Assembly: GCA_029881175.1 (NCBI GenBank)
Contig: JAOUNC010000153.1
Location: 1-6,802, forward strand
Length of the DNA stretch: 6,802 bases
Reading direction: 5' to 3'
Source of the DNA: Nitrospirota bacterium
Lineage (GTDB): Bacteria > Nitrospirota > Nitrospiria > Nitrospirales > UBA8639
The notes under the pieces are model-generated. The model saw only the letters and a program-made list of their open reading frames with translations. It did no database searches and had not been told where the DNA came from. This document shows, in pieces, positions 1-5,048 of the stretch. Numbering within the stretch: the stretch's first letter is position 1; each line of letters begins with the position of its first letter. The position numbers and the translations under genes are program-made.

Positions 1-20
1 ATTCGAAGGGTTCGTCCAGC

Positions 21-175
21 AAGGCCGCCAATTGCTCGGCGGATCCCGAAGGGGACCTCCCTTGTTTAGCGCGCGAAGCGTACTTCCAGTACGTGAGCAC
101 GGAAAATTGGTGACCTGCCTGCGCGAAGCCGCTACGGCGAAGGCAGGGAACGCCGCTGGCGGCTTTTTTCAACAG
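21..175. repeat. Structured dispersed intergenic repeat (MITE/REP-like), possibly Nitrospira-specific
   Basis: The element is bounded by an inverted repeat: 21-30 pairs with 157-166 (ten pairs including one G-U; core GCCGCCA / TGGCGGC). Inside are tight hairpins: TCCC/GGGA at 44-55, CGTACT/AGTACG at 79-93, and CCTGCCT/AGGCAGG at 114-147, the last enclosing GCCG/CGGC at 128-138. The 9-mer GCGCGAAGC occurs at both 71 and 121. The right end, GCCG-CTGG-CGGC plus T6 (152-169) and then CAACAGCCC, also looks like an intrinsic terminator reading rightward. From memory, similar CGTCCAGCAAGGCCGC ... CTTTTTTCAACAGCC elements are scattered between genes in Nitrospira genomes; I cannot run the search. The left boundary may lie before base 1. 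No transposase is visible, so it would be non-autonomous. Confidence 0.6.
152..170 (+). terminator. Terminator-like hairpin with T6 at the right end of the repeat element
   Basis: GCCG (152-155), loop CTGG, CGGC (160-163), then six T (164-169). The local stem is only 4 bp. The same right arm can instead pair with 24-30 across the whole element, giving a longer stem with the T-tract directly after it. It could end a transcript entering from the left of the window. Confidence 0.4.
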
Positions 176-248
176 CCCCATCTTGTAATAATCAGGATGA
201 ATTGTAGTCAAGGAAGGTCGAACTGTCGAGGGATTTGGGGAAATGAAT

Positions 249-282
249 GTGGGGACATCCTTTTTTACAGGATTGTCCCCAC
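249..282. repeat. REP-type GGGGAC/GTCCCC hairpin
   Basis: GTGGGGAC (249-256) pairs perfectly with GTCCCCAC (275-282). The stem continues with ATCC (257-260) against GGAT (270-273) after one bulged T at 274, giving 12 bp around a 9-nt loop TTTTTTACA. Palindromes with GGGGACA...TGTCCCC arms are common as dispersed REP-like elements, often mobilised by Y1 (RAYT-type) transposases; that link is general knowledge and no transposase is present here. It lies 27 nt beyond the stop of the minus-strand gene 310-555, so it may also act as a 3' end structure for that transcript, although no U-run follows the stem. Confidence 0.6.
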
Positions 283-309
283 CAAACTATCAAGACACGT
301 TGACAACAT

Positions 310-555
310 CTACCACAAAATGGATTTCACACGGGACCGTTGTTTCGATTCCGGCACGGCTCGTTTGGCAAGAATCGAAGGTTGCGAAGGACTCATTTCC
401 TGAAAAGCTTCGTTGCGCTTGTTGGCCATGGCTGCGGAAAGACCCAAATAGACCTTTCGCGCCGCTTCAGACCACTTAGGGTCAAAGGCTGCTCCCTTGA
501 AAGCTGCCTCTGCGGCTTTTTTCTCATCATGCGTTAATGGTCGTTGTTGCTGCAT
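310..555 (-). CDS. Small conserved-looking hypothetical protein (81 aa)
   Basis: The product is unidentified, but the gene looks real. The ATG (555-553) is preceded by a strong Shine-Dalgarno GGAGGA (566-561) at 5 nt spacing. The N-terminal half (residues 1-45) reads as a compact amphipathic helical segment rich in Ala, Lys and Glu (HDEKKAAEAAFKGAAF, then WSEAARKVYLGLSAAMA). The C-terminal part (about 46-81) is Ser/Arg/Lys-rich, probably disordered and basic, ending SILW. There is no signal peptide, membrane segment or Cys motif. It follows the zinc-ribbon gene by 41 nt on the same strand, so the two could share a transcript. A plus-strand reading of the same DNA is possible, but it lacks an RBS. 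Function unknown. Confidence 0.65.
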   Translation of the reverse strand: MQQQRPLTHDEKKAAEAAFKGAAFDPKWSEAARKVYLGLSAAMANKRNEAFQEMSPSQPSILAKRAVPESKQRSRVKSILW

Positions 556-596
556 TACTCTCCTCCATCTACTCTTGACTGCCTATCAATAAAAAA

Positions 597-743
597 TTAG
601 TGGACGAGGGGTCGTGGTTCTTTTTCTGCTTGAATGCGTTTTCCGCAATTCAAACATGCAAAGTACAATATACTCAACCCGACCTCTAAGTCCACGGCTC
701 GTTCCATCACCATCGAACCCTGACATTTTTCACAAATTTTCAT
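597..743 (-). CDS. Small zinc-ribbon protein (48 aa)
   Basis: I translated this by hand because it falls below usual ORF length limits. The protein starts MKICEKCQGSMVMERAVDLE and ends EKEPRPLVH. It has two CxxC knuckles, Cys4-x2-Cys7 and Cys30-x2-Cys33 (CEKC and CLNC), spaced as in a one-zinc ribbon, with a hydrophobic beta segment (GLSILYFAC) before the second pair. The ATG at 743-741 follows an AGGGG-type ribosome site in GAAGGGGCACC at about 4 nt. A plausible promoter lies about 45-70 nt upstream. Such tiny zinc ribbons generally act as nucleic-acid or protein adaptors; no specific role can be given. It sits directly upstream of the 81-aa gene on the same strand and may form a two-gene unit. 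The opposite-strand ORF over this stretch (614-847) has no RBS and no recognisable content. Confidence 0.72.
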   Translation of the reverse strand: MKICEKCQGSMVMERAVDLEVGLSILYFACLNCGKRIQAEKEPRPLVH

Positions 744-1285
744 GGTGCCCCTTCTGTGATTGTTGGTTCACTGGTTTGCTTGAGCAAATGATATGCCTAA
801 CATCCTGTCGTCAAAAATATGCAGCATTGACAACTAATTTCCACTAACAAGGCCACAGCCCCTCCGAAAAGATCTCCTCAAGAATCCCCAAGGGGATACT
901 CCGAGAAGCATCCCGTTAAAATCCCCGACAGCCCGAACTAGTCGTCATTGCCTTTCAATGACAGATACTCATCTTTACTGGAACCTACGGTGACATTGAA
1001 TTCTTAGAAGGCGTTAACGATCCCGACAACGCAGACAGGAAATTGGAGAACTGTGAATTCAGAGAATTCTCTAAGAGGAAGAGATAAGAAGAGGATTTGC
1101 TAACCCAAAAGACCGCAGGGGAAAGAAATGAGCGGGAAAGACACCACTCCACCCAACCTGAAACCTATTGCAAGTTGAGCAAGAGAGTGAAAAGCCTTTT
1201 AGATCTTCATGGAGAGCTCATGAAGCGAAGGAGCAAGAAAATCCACGCACATCAGTCAATATTTTTTTCTCACACGAAAGGAAGC
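744..1285. other. Gene-free stretch between bactofilin and the zinc-ribbon gene
   Basis: About 540 nt in which I see no gene with both an RBS and sensible protein content on either strand. It holds the candidate promoter at 788-814 and several short dyads: ATCCCC-AA-GGGGAT at 884-897, the perfect 12-bp palindrome AGAGAATTCTCT at 1061-1072, and a 7-bp stem CTTCATG/CATGAAG with a 7-nt loop at 1205-1225. The last lies 60-80 nt past the bactofilin stop and lacks a U-tract, so it is a poor intrinsic terminator. A plus-strand reading frame across 1097-1522 runs antisense into bactofilin and looks spurious. Confidence 0.6.
788..814 (-). promoter_or_regulatory. Candidate sigma70 promoter for the zinc-ribbon gene
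   Basis: On the minus strand, TTGACG (814-809; 5 of 6 to consensus) and TATCAT (793-788; 5 of 6) are separated by 15 nt, shorter than the optimal 17. Transcription would start near 781, giving a leader of about 38 nt before the ATG at 743. Prediction by eye only. Confidence 0.4.
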
Positions 1286-1714
1286 CTATGCATCCCCCAT
1301 ACGGATACGTCCGTTGAAGACACCTCCAATTTCCACCGAGAGTTGAGGAGCACTCAGCGTCCCATGAATCAATCCAGGAGCGAGAAGTTTAATCGATTCC
1401 TTGGCAACGACATCACCATGAATAGATCCTTTACAGATCACCGTGCCGGCTTCAATCTTTGCCTTAACAACCGCACGATCTCCGACAACCAAGGTTCCTT
1501 TGGTATGCACAGTGCCTTCTAAGCGTCCATCAATTTGCACATTGCCTTCGTACCAAATTTCCCCGATACATTCGACACCTTCACCAAAAAATGCCACCAC
1601 TTCTTTCTTGGCCGGCAGAACTGGAGATACCACTTGAAACGATTTTTGAGATCCCAGTGAAGTCGCAAAGTCCTGCGTCGGGGTCATCACATCCAATTCA
1701 CTCATTACAGCCAT
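1286..1714 (-). CDS. Bactofilin (DUF583 / PF04519) family protein
   Basis: Bactofilins polymerise without nucleotides into filaments or sheets, usually at the inner face of the cytoplasmic membrane, and serve as scaffolds for cell shape, polarity or envelope synthesis. The 142-aa product has a low-complexity N-terminal tail (residues 1-38) and a domain of short beta-helix rungs at about 41-140. The rungs contain repeated Gly-hydrophobic turns (IDGRLEGTV, GTLVVGDRA, GTVICKGSIHGDV, GLIHGTLSAPQLSVEIGG, FNGRIRMG). The size and the 'QIDGRLEGTV ... VVGDRAVVKAKIEAG' core are typical. The ATG at 1714 has a GAGGAGGG site (1729-1722) at 7 nt; an internal ATG at 1705 (M4) is possible but less well placed. 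It stands alone here: no M23 peptidase or other partner gene lies beside it, so the specific role is unknown. Confidence 0.92.
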   Translation of the reverse strand: MAVMSELDVMTPTQDFATSLGSQKSFQVVSPVLPAKKEVVAFFGEGVECIGEIWYEGNVQIDGRLEGTVHTKGTLVVGDRAVVKAKIEAGTVICKGSIHGDVVAKESIKLLAPGLIHGTLSAPQLSVEIGGVFNGRIRMGDA

Positions 1715-1721
1715 CGAGTCT

Positions 1722-1729
1722 CCCTCCTC
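1722..1729 (-). promoter_or_regulatory. Shine-Dalgarno of the bactofilin gene
   Basis: GAGGAGGG on the minus strand, 7 nt before the ATG at 1714. It favours M1 over the in-frame M4. Confidence 0.7.
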
Positions 1730-1730
1730 T

Positions 1731-2607
1731 TCGAGTCATTGCGTCCATTCCCTATTTCAACATCCAACCATGAAGCCTTCAGCTCCTCGTAGCTTACCTG
1801 AGTTTCTCTCTAAATCAACTTAAAGTCTCTTGCAAATGAAATAAATCTAAACGGTGCGGAGCTTTGCGCCCTATTGTAGACCGACGAGGATATCGTCTTG
1901 CTGGCCAGCATCTCGGTCAATCATGTCTCCAACTTACGAATAACCAATGGCCATCTAGGCCACCGGCCATCAGTCGAACAAAACACGACACACCCGTTCA
2001 AACATCGTGGAGCAACACAAGCCCCATCAAACTGCACAACATAGGATTTTTGGGAGTGATGCGGGCCATCAAGGTAATTGGGGGGTAAAGAGGTGTACCC
2101 TAGCAATGCCGTGAATGCGGTCACCCCCTTTCAAGGGATCGGTGATAAACAAACGGCGGGACTTCTTCAGAAAGCTCGCCAACATTCATTCACCGCAATG
2201 CAAGCACGGACTCAGAATATCGGGGACGGATTCCTATAAACGCCGAGTTCAGACTCATTTGCAAATTTTGAACTACGATCTTTTTCAAGGATTGCTTGGC
2301 GGGCAATGATAGCTCTGAGCGGCATGAGACTCGCCATCCGCTTACAAAAAATCCAGCAAAAGCGCCCTCACGATACGCAGCCTTCATTATTCATATGTTC
2401 TTGATCATCTTCGAGAAGAATGACGAAATTATTCGGCCATTTGTGAAGAGAAAACGTAGATGAATATCATCAAGTTCCCTTCACTATGTAAACAATTGTC
2501 ACGCTCTACTGAGCGCAAACCTCCAAGACTTGGAGGTTATCCCTATAGAGATAAGAAACCGGAAGTCCATCCTAAATTGTCCGCCTTGGCAAAATCTTCC
2601 TTGCCTT
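1731..2607. other. Gene-free region of about 880 nt with several dyads
   Basis: No convincing gene was found on either strand. The frames at 1921-2124 (minus), 2190-2387 (minus) and 2115-2309 (plus) lack RBSs, and their proteins show no recognisable family. Structured spots are: GACCGA (1879-1884) pairing with TCGGTC (1913-1918) around the palindrome GCTGGCCAGC (1900-1909); ATGGCC/GGCCAT at 1947-1970; GGGGGT (2081-2086) against ACCCCC (2123-2128); and a strong 21-nt inverted repeat at 2518-2538. The region could hold a decayed gene, an unrecognised small RNA or plain spacer; the sequence alone does not decide. I did not find tRNA, RNase P, tmRNA or common riboswitch signatures. Confidence 0.5.
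2518..2538. repeat. Near-perfect palindrome (10-bp arms, 1-nt centre)
   Basis: AACCTCCAAG, A, CTTGGAGGTT. It lies 70 nt beyond the stop of the minus-strand RAM-domain gene. Folded as RNA, it gives a stem of 8-9 bp with a small loop. There is no U-run on either side, so it is a weak candidate for an intrinsic terminator. It could equally be a protein-binding dyad. Confidence 0.6.
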
Positions 2608-2844
2608 TTATTCTTGTACGACGATGTGAGTGTCTGTTTCTTCGACGCCGGGGATCGTGTGAATTTTAGTCATGATGAGATTCGATAGCGCTCGATCATC
2701 TGGTGCATTCACCAATCCAAAGATATCCGGCTGACCAAAACAGGCATGCGCTTGCTCCACTTCTGGAAACGCCTTCAACGTCGCCAACACATCTTGGGTT
2801 TTCCCGGCTTTGACTTTCATTAATATGTACGCTTTTGCTGCCAT
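2608..2844 (-). CDS. Stand-alone Lrp/AsnC ligand-binding (RAM) domain protein
   Basis: This 78-aa protein consists only of the effector-binding and oligomerisation domain of Lrp/AsnC regulators (PF01037). The N-terminal helix-turn-helix half is absent, so it does not bind DNA by that route. The first strand AKAYILMKVKAGK (3-15), helix 16-25, the strand around VEQAHACFGQPDIFGLV (29-45), helix DRALSNLIMTKIHTIPGV (50-67) and the final strand ETDTHIVVQE give the usual beta-alpha-beta-beta-alpha-beta order. Stand-alone RAM proteins form ring oligomers and bind small ligands such as amino acids; what this one senses is unknown. The start is ATG at 2844: AAGGAGG (2856-2850) is 5 nt away. The GTG immediately upstream (2847) would leave only 2 nt, so it is rejected. 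It is divergent from the btuF-like pseudogene. Confidence 0.88.
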   Translation of the reverse strand: MAAKAYILMKVKAGKTQDVLATLKAFPEVEQAHACFGQPDIFGLVNAPDDRALSNLIMTKIHTIPGVEETDTHIVVQE

Positions 2845-2849
2845 CACAA

Positions 2850-2856
2850 CCTCCTT
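2850..2856 (-). promoter_or_regulatory. Shine-Dalgarno deciding the RAM-gene start
   Basis: AAGGAGG on the minus strand is 5 nt from ATG (2844-2842) but only 2 nt from the adjacent GTG (2847-2845). It selects the ATG. Confidence 0.75.
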
Positions 2857-3054
2857 GTTTCAGATCAATGCGCCAAACCCATCTTGAAATCTGGGCTCAT
2901 GTTCTTTAGCCCCTGTTCTACCATAGATGATGCTGTGGTTCCATGGCCCAGCCTTCCTCCTTTTCCTTTTCATATTGCCGAGGTTCGGCTCCTGCCATTA
3001 GGATAGGTGGGGTCGAGGACTATCATGATTGAGTAATACCTTGAAGAGGTTGTG

Positions 3055-3985
3055 ATGCCCAGCATCGTTTCATTAATACCCAGTGGCACGGAAATGGTCT
3101 GCGCACTTGGCTGTCACGAGCAACTCAAAGGCCGCTCACATGAATGTGACTTTCCTCTTAGCATTCATGACCGCCCAATCTGCACAGTTCCCAACATTTC
3201 AGTCGACGCTAAGAGCCAGGAGATTCATGATCAGGTGTCCGGAATGTTAAAAGATGCTCTTTCCATATACCGCGTTGAAGTTGAAACTCTTCGCACGATC
3301 AAACCCGATATCATCGTGACACACACACACACAATGTGATGTTTGTGCCGTAAGCTTTCACGATGTGGATCGGGCTCTTAAAAATTCACTGGAATACCAA
3401 CCGACGTTGATTCCACTTCACGCCACCACCTTGCAAGGGGTATGGGAGGACCTGCTTCGTGTGGCCCAGGGAGTGGGTAAAATCGAAGCAGGGAATAACC
3501 TGCTCGCTCACTATCAATCCCGCATTTCTGCAATCGCTGATCGGTGCCGGGTCGAAGGCCCCCGACCTTCGGTCGCTTGCATCGAATGGATGGAACCCTT
3601 AATGGCGGCTGGCAATTGGGTTCCTGAACTTGTAGAGCTCGCTGGAGGCCACTCGATTTTTGGAGAACCAGGAACTCATGCCCCATGGATCACCTGGGAA
3701 GCCTTAGCTGAAGGCAATCCCGATATGCTGATTTTGATGCCCTGTGGGTTTTCCATGCCTCGCATTGAGGAGGAAATGAGCCTATTGACTCAGAATCCTG
3801 TTTAGCCCACGTTGAAAGCCGTTCAAAAAGGACACGTCTATTTGACCGACGGAAATCAGTACTTTAACCGACCTGGGCCTCGCCTGGTCGAATCATTGGA
3901 AATTTTCGCCGAGATCTTTCATCCCACCATTTTTCAATTTGGTCATTCAGACACAGGTTGGCTTCAGTGGCATCCTACCCGTTGA
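3055..3985 (+). pseudogene. Broken BtuF-like cobalamin-binding-type solute-binding protein (frameshift plus amber)
   Basis: The intact relative is a periplasmic-binding-protein-fold protein (PF01497) annotated as a vitamin B12 or iron-complex binding component. Segment 1 (3055-3336) reads PSIVSLIPSGTEMVCALG ... GRSHECDFP ... LRTIKPDIIVT and then hits TGA at 3337, just after an (AC)7 run at 3319-3332. Shifting to the next frame at the run restores TQCDVCAVSFHDVDRAL and continues to a TAG at 3803. The same frame goes on past the TAG as [20 protein letters not shown], then [20 protein letters not shown], to TGA 3983-3985. Adding one AC unit or removing two repairs the frame, giving about 308-310 aa. 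The TAG sits where relatives usually have Trp before Pro (TGG to TAG, inferred). No signal peptide precedes SIVSLIPSG, as in many cytosolic-looking members. The ATG at 3055 has AAGAGG at 5 nt. No transporter genes adjoin. Confidence 0.85.
3319..3333 (+). repeat. (AC)7 dinucleotide microsatellite at the frameshift site
   Basis: Seven AC units followed by A lie exactly where the btuF-like frame breaks. Upstream codons use positions congruent to 1 mod 3 and the conserved downstream peptide TQCDVCAVS uses 2 mod 3, so a one-unit loss or a two-unit gain by slipped-strand mispairing explains the shift. Such runs are hotspots for phase variation and also for assembly or sequencing error. Confidence 0.85.
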
Positions 3986-4009
3986 CCAACTCTCTCGACA
4001 TTTGATAAA
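3982..4009 (+). promoter_or_regulatory. Candidate promoter of the PerR-rubrerythrin cluster
   Basis: TTGACC (3982-3987; 5 of 6) and GATAAA (4004-4009; 4 of 6) are 16 nt apart. The -35 box overlaps the stop codon of the btuF-like pseudogene. The AT-rich stretch TTGATAAATAGGAATGATTA (4002-4021) has half-site flavour of a Fur/PerR box (TGATAA ... ATTA) but not a clean 7-1-7 dyad, so autoregulation by PerR is only a suggestion. Prediction by eye. Confidence 0.35.
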
Positions 4010-4049
4010 TAGGAATGATTACTAAAAAGGAGTAAGGTGAATTTCTTCC

Positions 4050-4523
4050 ATGAACTTTTCCCTTGATGACATTCAACAAAAATTTCGTGGTTGCGGCTTG
4101 AAGTCCACTCCGCAACGAACGGCTATTTACCAAGCCCTCGTTCACAGTACGGCTCATCCCACTGCGGAAGACCTCTTTGCGCAGGTATTACCAACTTACC
4201 CTATGCTATCTCTGAACACGGTGTATTACACCCTAGGCGTGTTGCGCACAGCTGGCCTCGTACAAGAAGTGAATATCGGCCATGACCGGGCCCGTTTTGA
4301 TGCGAACCTCTCTCCGCATCATCATGTGATTTGTCTCGGGTGTCAGACCATTCTAGATGTCATGGACCCAAAATTGAACCGTCTGACTTCCCCATCCGGA
4401 CTTCCCAAAGACTTTGAAATTACCCAATATCAAGTAGCTTTCCGAGGCTATTGCGGTCCCTGCCGCCAATCAAAAGCATCTAACACCGCTTCATCATCGG
4501 GGAAACGCCCCATTTCACAATAA
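4050..4523 (+). CDS. PerR-type peroxide-responsive Fur-family repressor
   Basis: PerR represses peroxide-defence genes while carrying Fe or Mn, and H2O2 inactivates it by iron-catalysed oxidation of its metal-ligand His residues. The 157-aa protein has the N-terminal winged helix (about 1-80; recognition region LSLNTVYYTLGVLRTAGLV, 53-71) and a C-terminal dimerisation domain. By alignment with Bacillus PerR, the regulatory metal ligands are H36 (in AHPTAED), D84 (RFD), H90 and H92 (HHH) and D103 (ILD). Having Asp rather than Glu at the last position is the PerR-like choice. The structural zinc site is C95-x2-C98 and C135-x2-C138. A Ser/Lys-rich tail (141-157) extends past the usual end. The ATG at 4050 follows AAGGTGA (4034-4040) at 9 nt; a stronger AAGGAG (4027-4032) is farther off. 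The stop overlaps the rubrerythrin RBS, so translation is probably coupled. Confidence 0.9.
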   Translation: MNFSLDDIQQKFRGCGLKSTPQRTAIYQALVHSTAHPTAEDLFAQVLPTYPMLSLNTVYYTLGVLRTAGLVQEVNIGHDRARFDANLSPHHHVICLGCQTILDVMDPKLNRLTSPSGLPKDFEITQYQVAFRGYCGPCRQSKASNTASSSGKRPISQ

Positions 4524-4530
4524 AGGAGGA
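4523..4530 (+). promoter_or_regulatory. Shine-Dalgarno of rubrerythrin, overlapping the perR stop
   Basis: AAGGAGGA begins on the last base of the perR TAA and is 4 nt from the ATG at 4535. A near-perfect anti-16S match suggests strong translation and coupling to perR. Confidence 0.8.
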
Positions 4531-4534
4531 TTGT

Positions 4535-4963
4535 ATGGGCAACAGTTTAAAAGGAACCAAAAGCCACGAAAATTTAAAAGCCGCATTTGCCGGCGAATCA
4601 CAAGCGAACCGTCGCTATCTGTACTTTGCTAAACGCGCGGATATCGAAGGCTACACGGATATTGGAGGTCTCTTCCGAGACACGTCGGAAGCTGAAACCG
4701 GCCATGCCTTCGGTCATTTAGATTTCTTAAAAGAAGTTGGCGATCCAGCGACCGGCGTGCCCATCGGCAATACTGATGCAAATTTAAAAGCAGCCATTGA
4801 AGGTGAAACGTACGAATACACCCAGATGTATCCTGGGATGGCCAAAACGGCACGAGATGAAGGATTCGAAGAATTGGCCGAATGGTTTGAAACATTAGCC
4901 AAAGCCGAGCGTTCACACGCCAACCGATTCACCAAAGGCCTTGAATCGTTGAATCAAGGATAA
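4535..4963 (+). CDS. Rubrerythrin-like diiron peroxidase lacking the rubredoxin domain
   Basis: Rubrerythrins reduce H2O2 to water in the cytoplasm at a non-heme diiron site. This 142-aa protein is the four-helix ferritin-like domain alone. Ligands are visible as E21 (GESQANRRY), E54-x2-H57 (ETGH), E91-x2-E94 (ETYE) and E125-x2-H128 (ERSH), a complete set. Classical rubrerythrins are about 190 aa with a C-terminal rubredoxin domain (CxxC...CPxC) that delivers electrons. Here the chain stops at ESLNQG and no Cys is present, so it needs an external donor. It is 11 nt downstream of perR and upstream of the Fe-S oxidoreductase, which is the obvious donor candidate (inference). The start is fixed by the strong RBS. 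A terminator-like hairpin follows 19 nt after the stop. Confidence 0.92.
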   Translation: MGNSLKGTKSHENLKAAFAGESQANRRYLYFAKRADIEGYTDIGGLFRDTSEAETGHAFGHLDFLKEVGDPATGVPIGNTDANLKAAIEGETYEYTQMYPGMAKTARDEGFEELAEWFETLAKAERSHANRFTKGLESLNQG

Positions 4964-4982
4964 CCACCGAGAGTGACAAGAT

Positions 4983-5015
4983 CACGCCCGCGGCTAACGA
5001 ATGAGCGCGGGCGTG
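4983..5015 (+). terminator. GC-rich hairpin after rubrerythrin (terminator or attenuator)
   Basis: CACGCCCGCG (4983-4992) pairs perfectly with CGCGGGCGTG (5006-5015), 10 bp around a 13-nt loop. The sequence after it, TGTTGTCTT, is only moderately U-rich, so termination may be partial. It would set a higher rubrerythrin level than that of the downstream Fe-S and DUF3501 genes, or separate two units. Confidence 0.6.
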
Positions 5016-5048
5016 TGTTGTCTTCCCAGCTTTCTCTTTTCTCACTCC

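Noticed and set aside
32..403. 123-aa plus-strand ORF over the left repeats
   Set aside because: It reads straight through two hairpin repeats and antisense to the 81-aa gene, has no RBS and shows no family resemblance.
614..847. 77-aa plus-strand ORF
   Set aside because: It is antisense to the 48-aa zinc-ribbon gene, which has the Cys pattern and the RBS. The plus-strand frame has neither.
1097..1522. 141-aa plus-strand ORF
   Set aside because: Its second half is the exact antisense of bactofilin and its first half is Arg/Lys/His-rich nonsense without a good start site.
2111..2239. 42-codon plus-strand frame starting GTG (VNAVTPFQGIGDKQ...)
   Set aside because: The composition is plausible, but the only purine-rich site (AGAGGTG) is too far from the GTG and no homologue comes to mind.
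1921..2387. Two minus-strand ORFs (1921-2124 and 2190-2387)
   Set aside because: Neither has a Shine-Dalgarno, a domain I recognise or a sensible composition. They could be remnants of a decayed gene, but I cannot show it.
4002..4021. PerR/Fur box before perR
   Set aside because: It is AT-rich with TGATAA and ATTA pieces but not a proper inverted repeat, so it is mentioned only within the promoter entry.
5001..5048. Upstream ATG start for the Fe-S protein
   Set aside because: The ATG sits in the hairpin's loop and arm region, has no RBS, and adds 16 residues unlike the family N-terminus. M at 5049 fits the family start.
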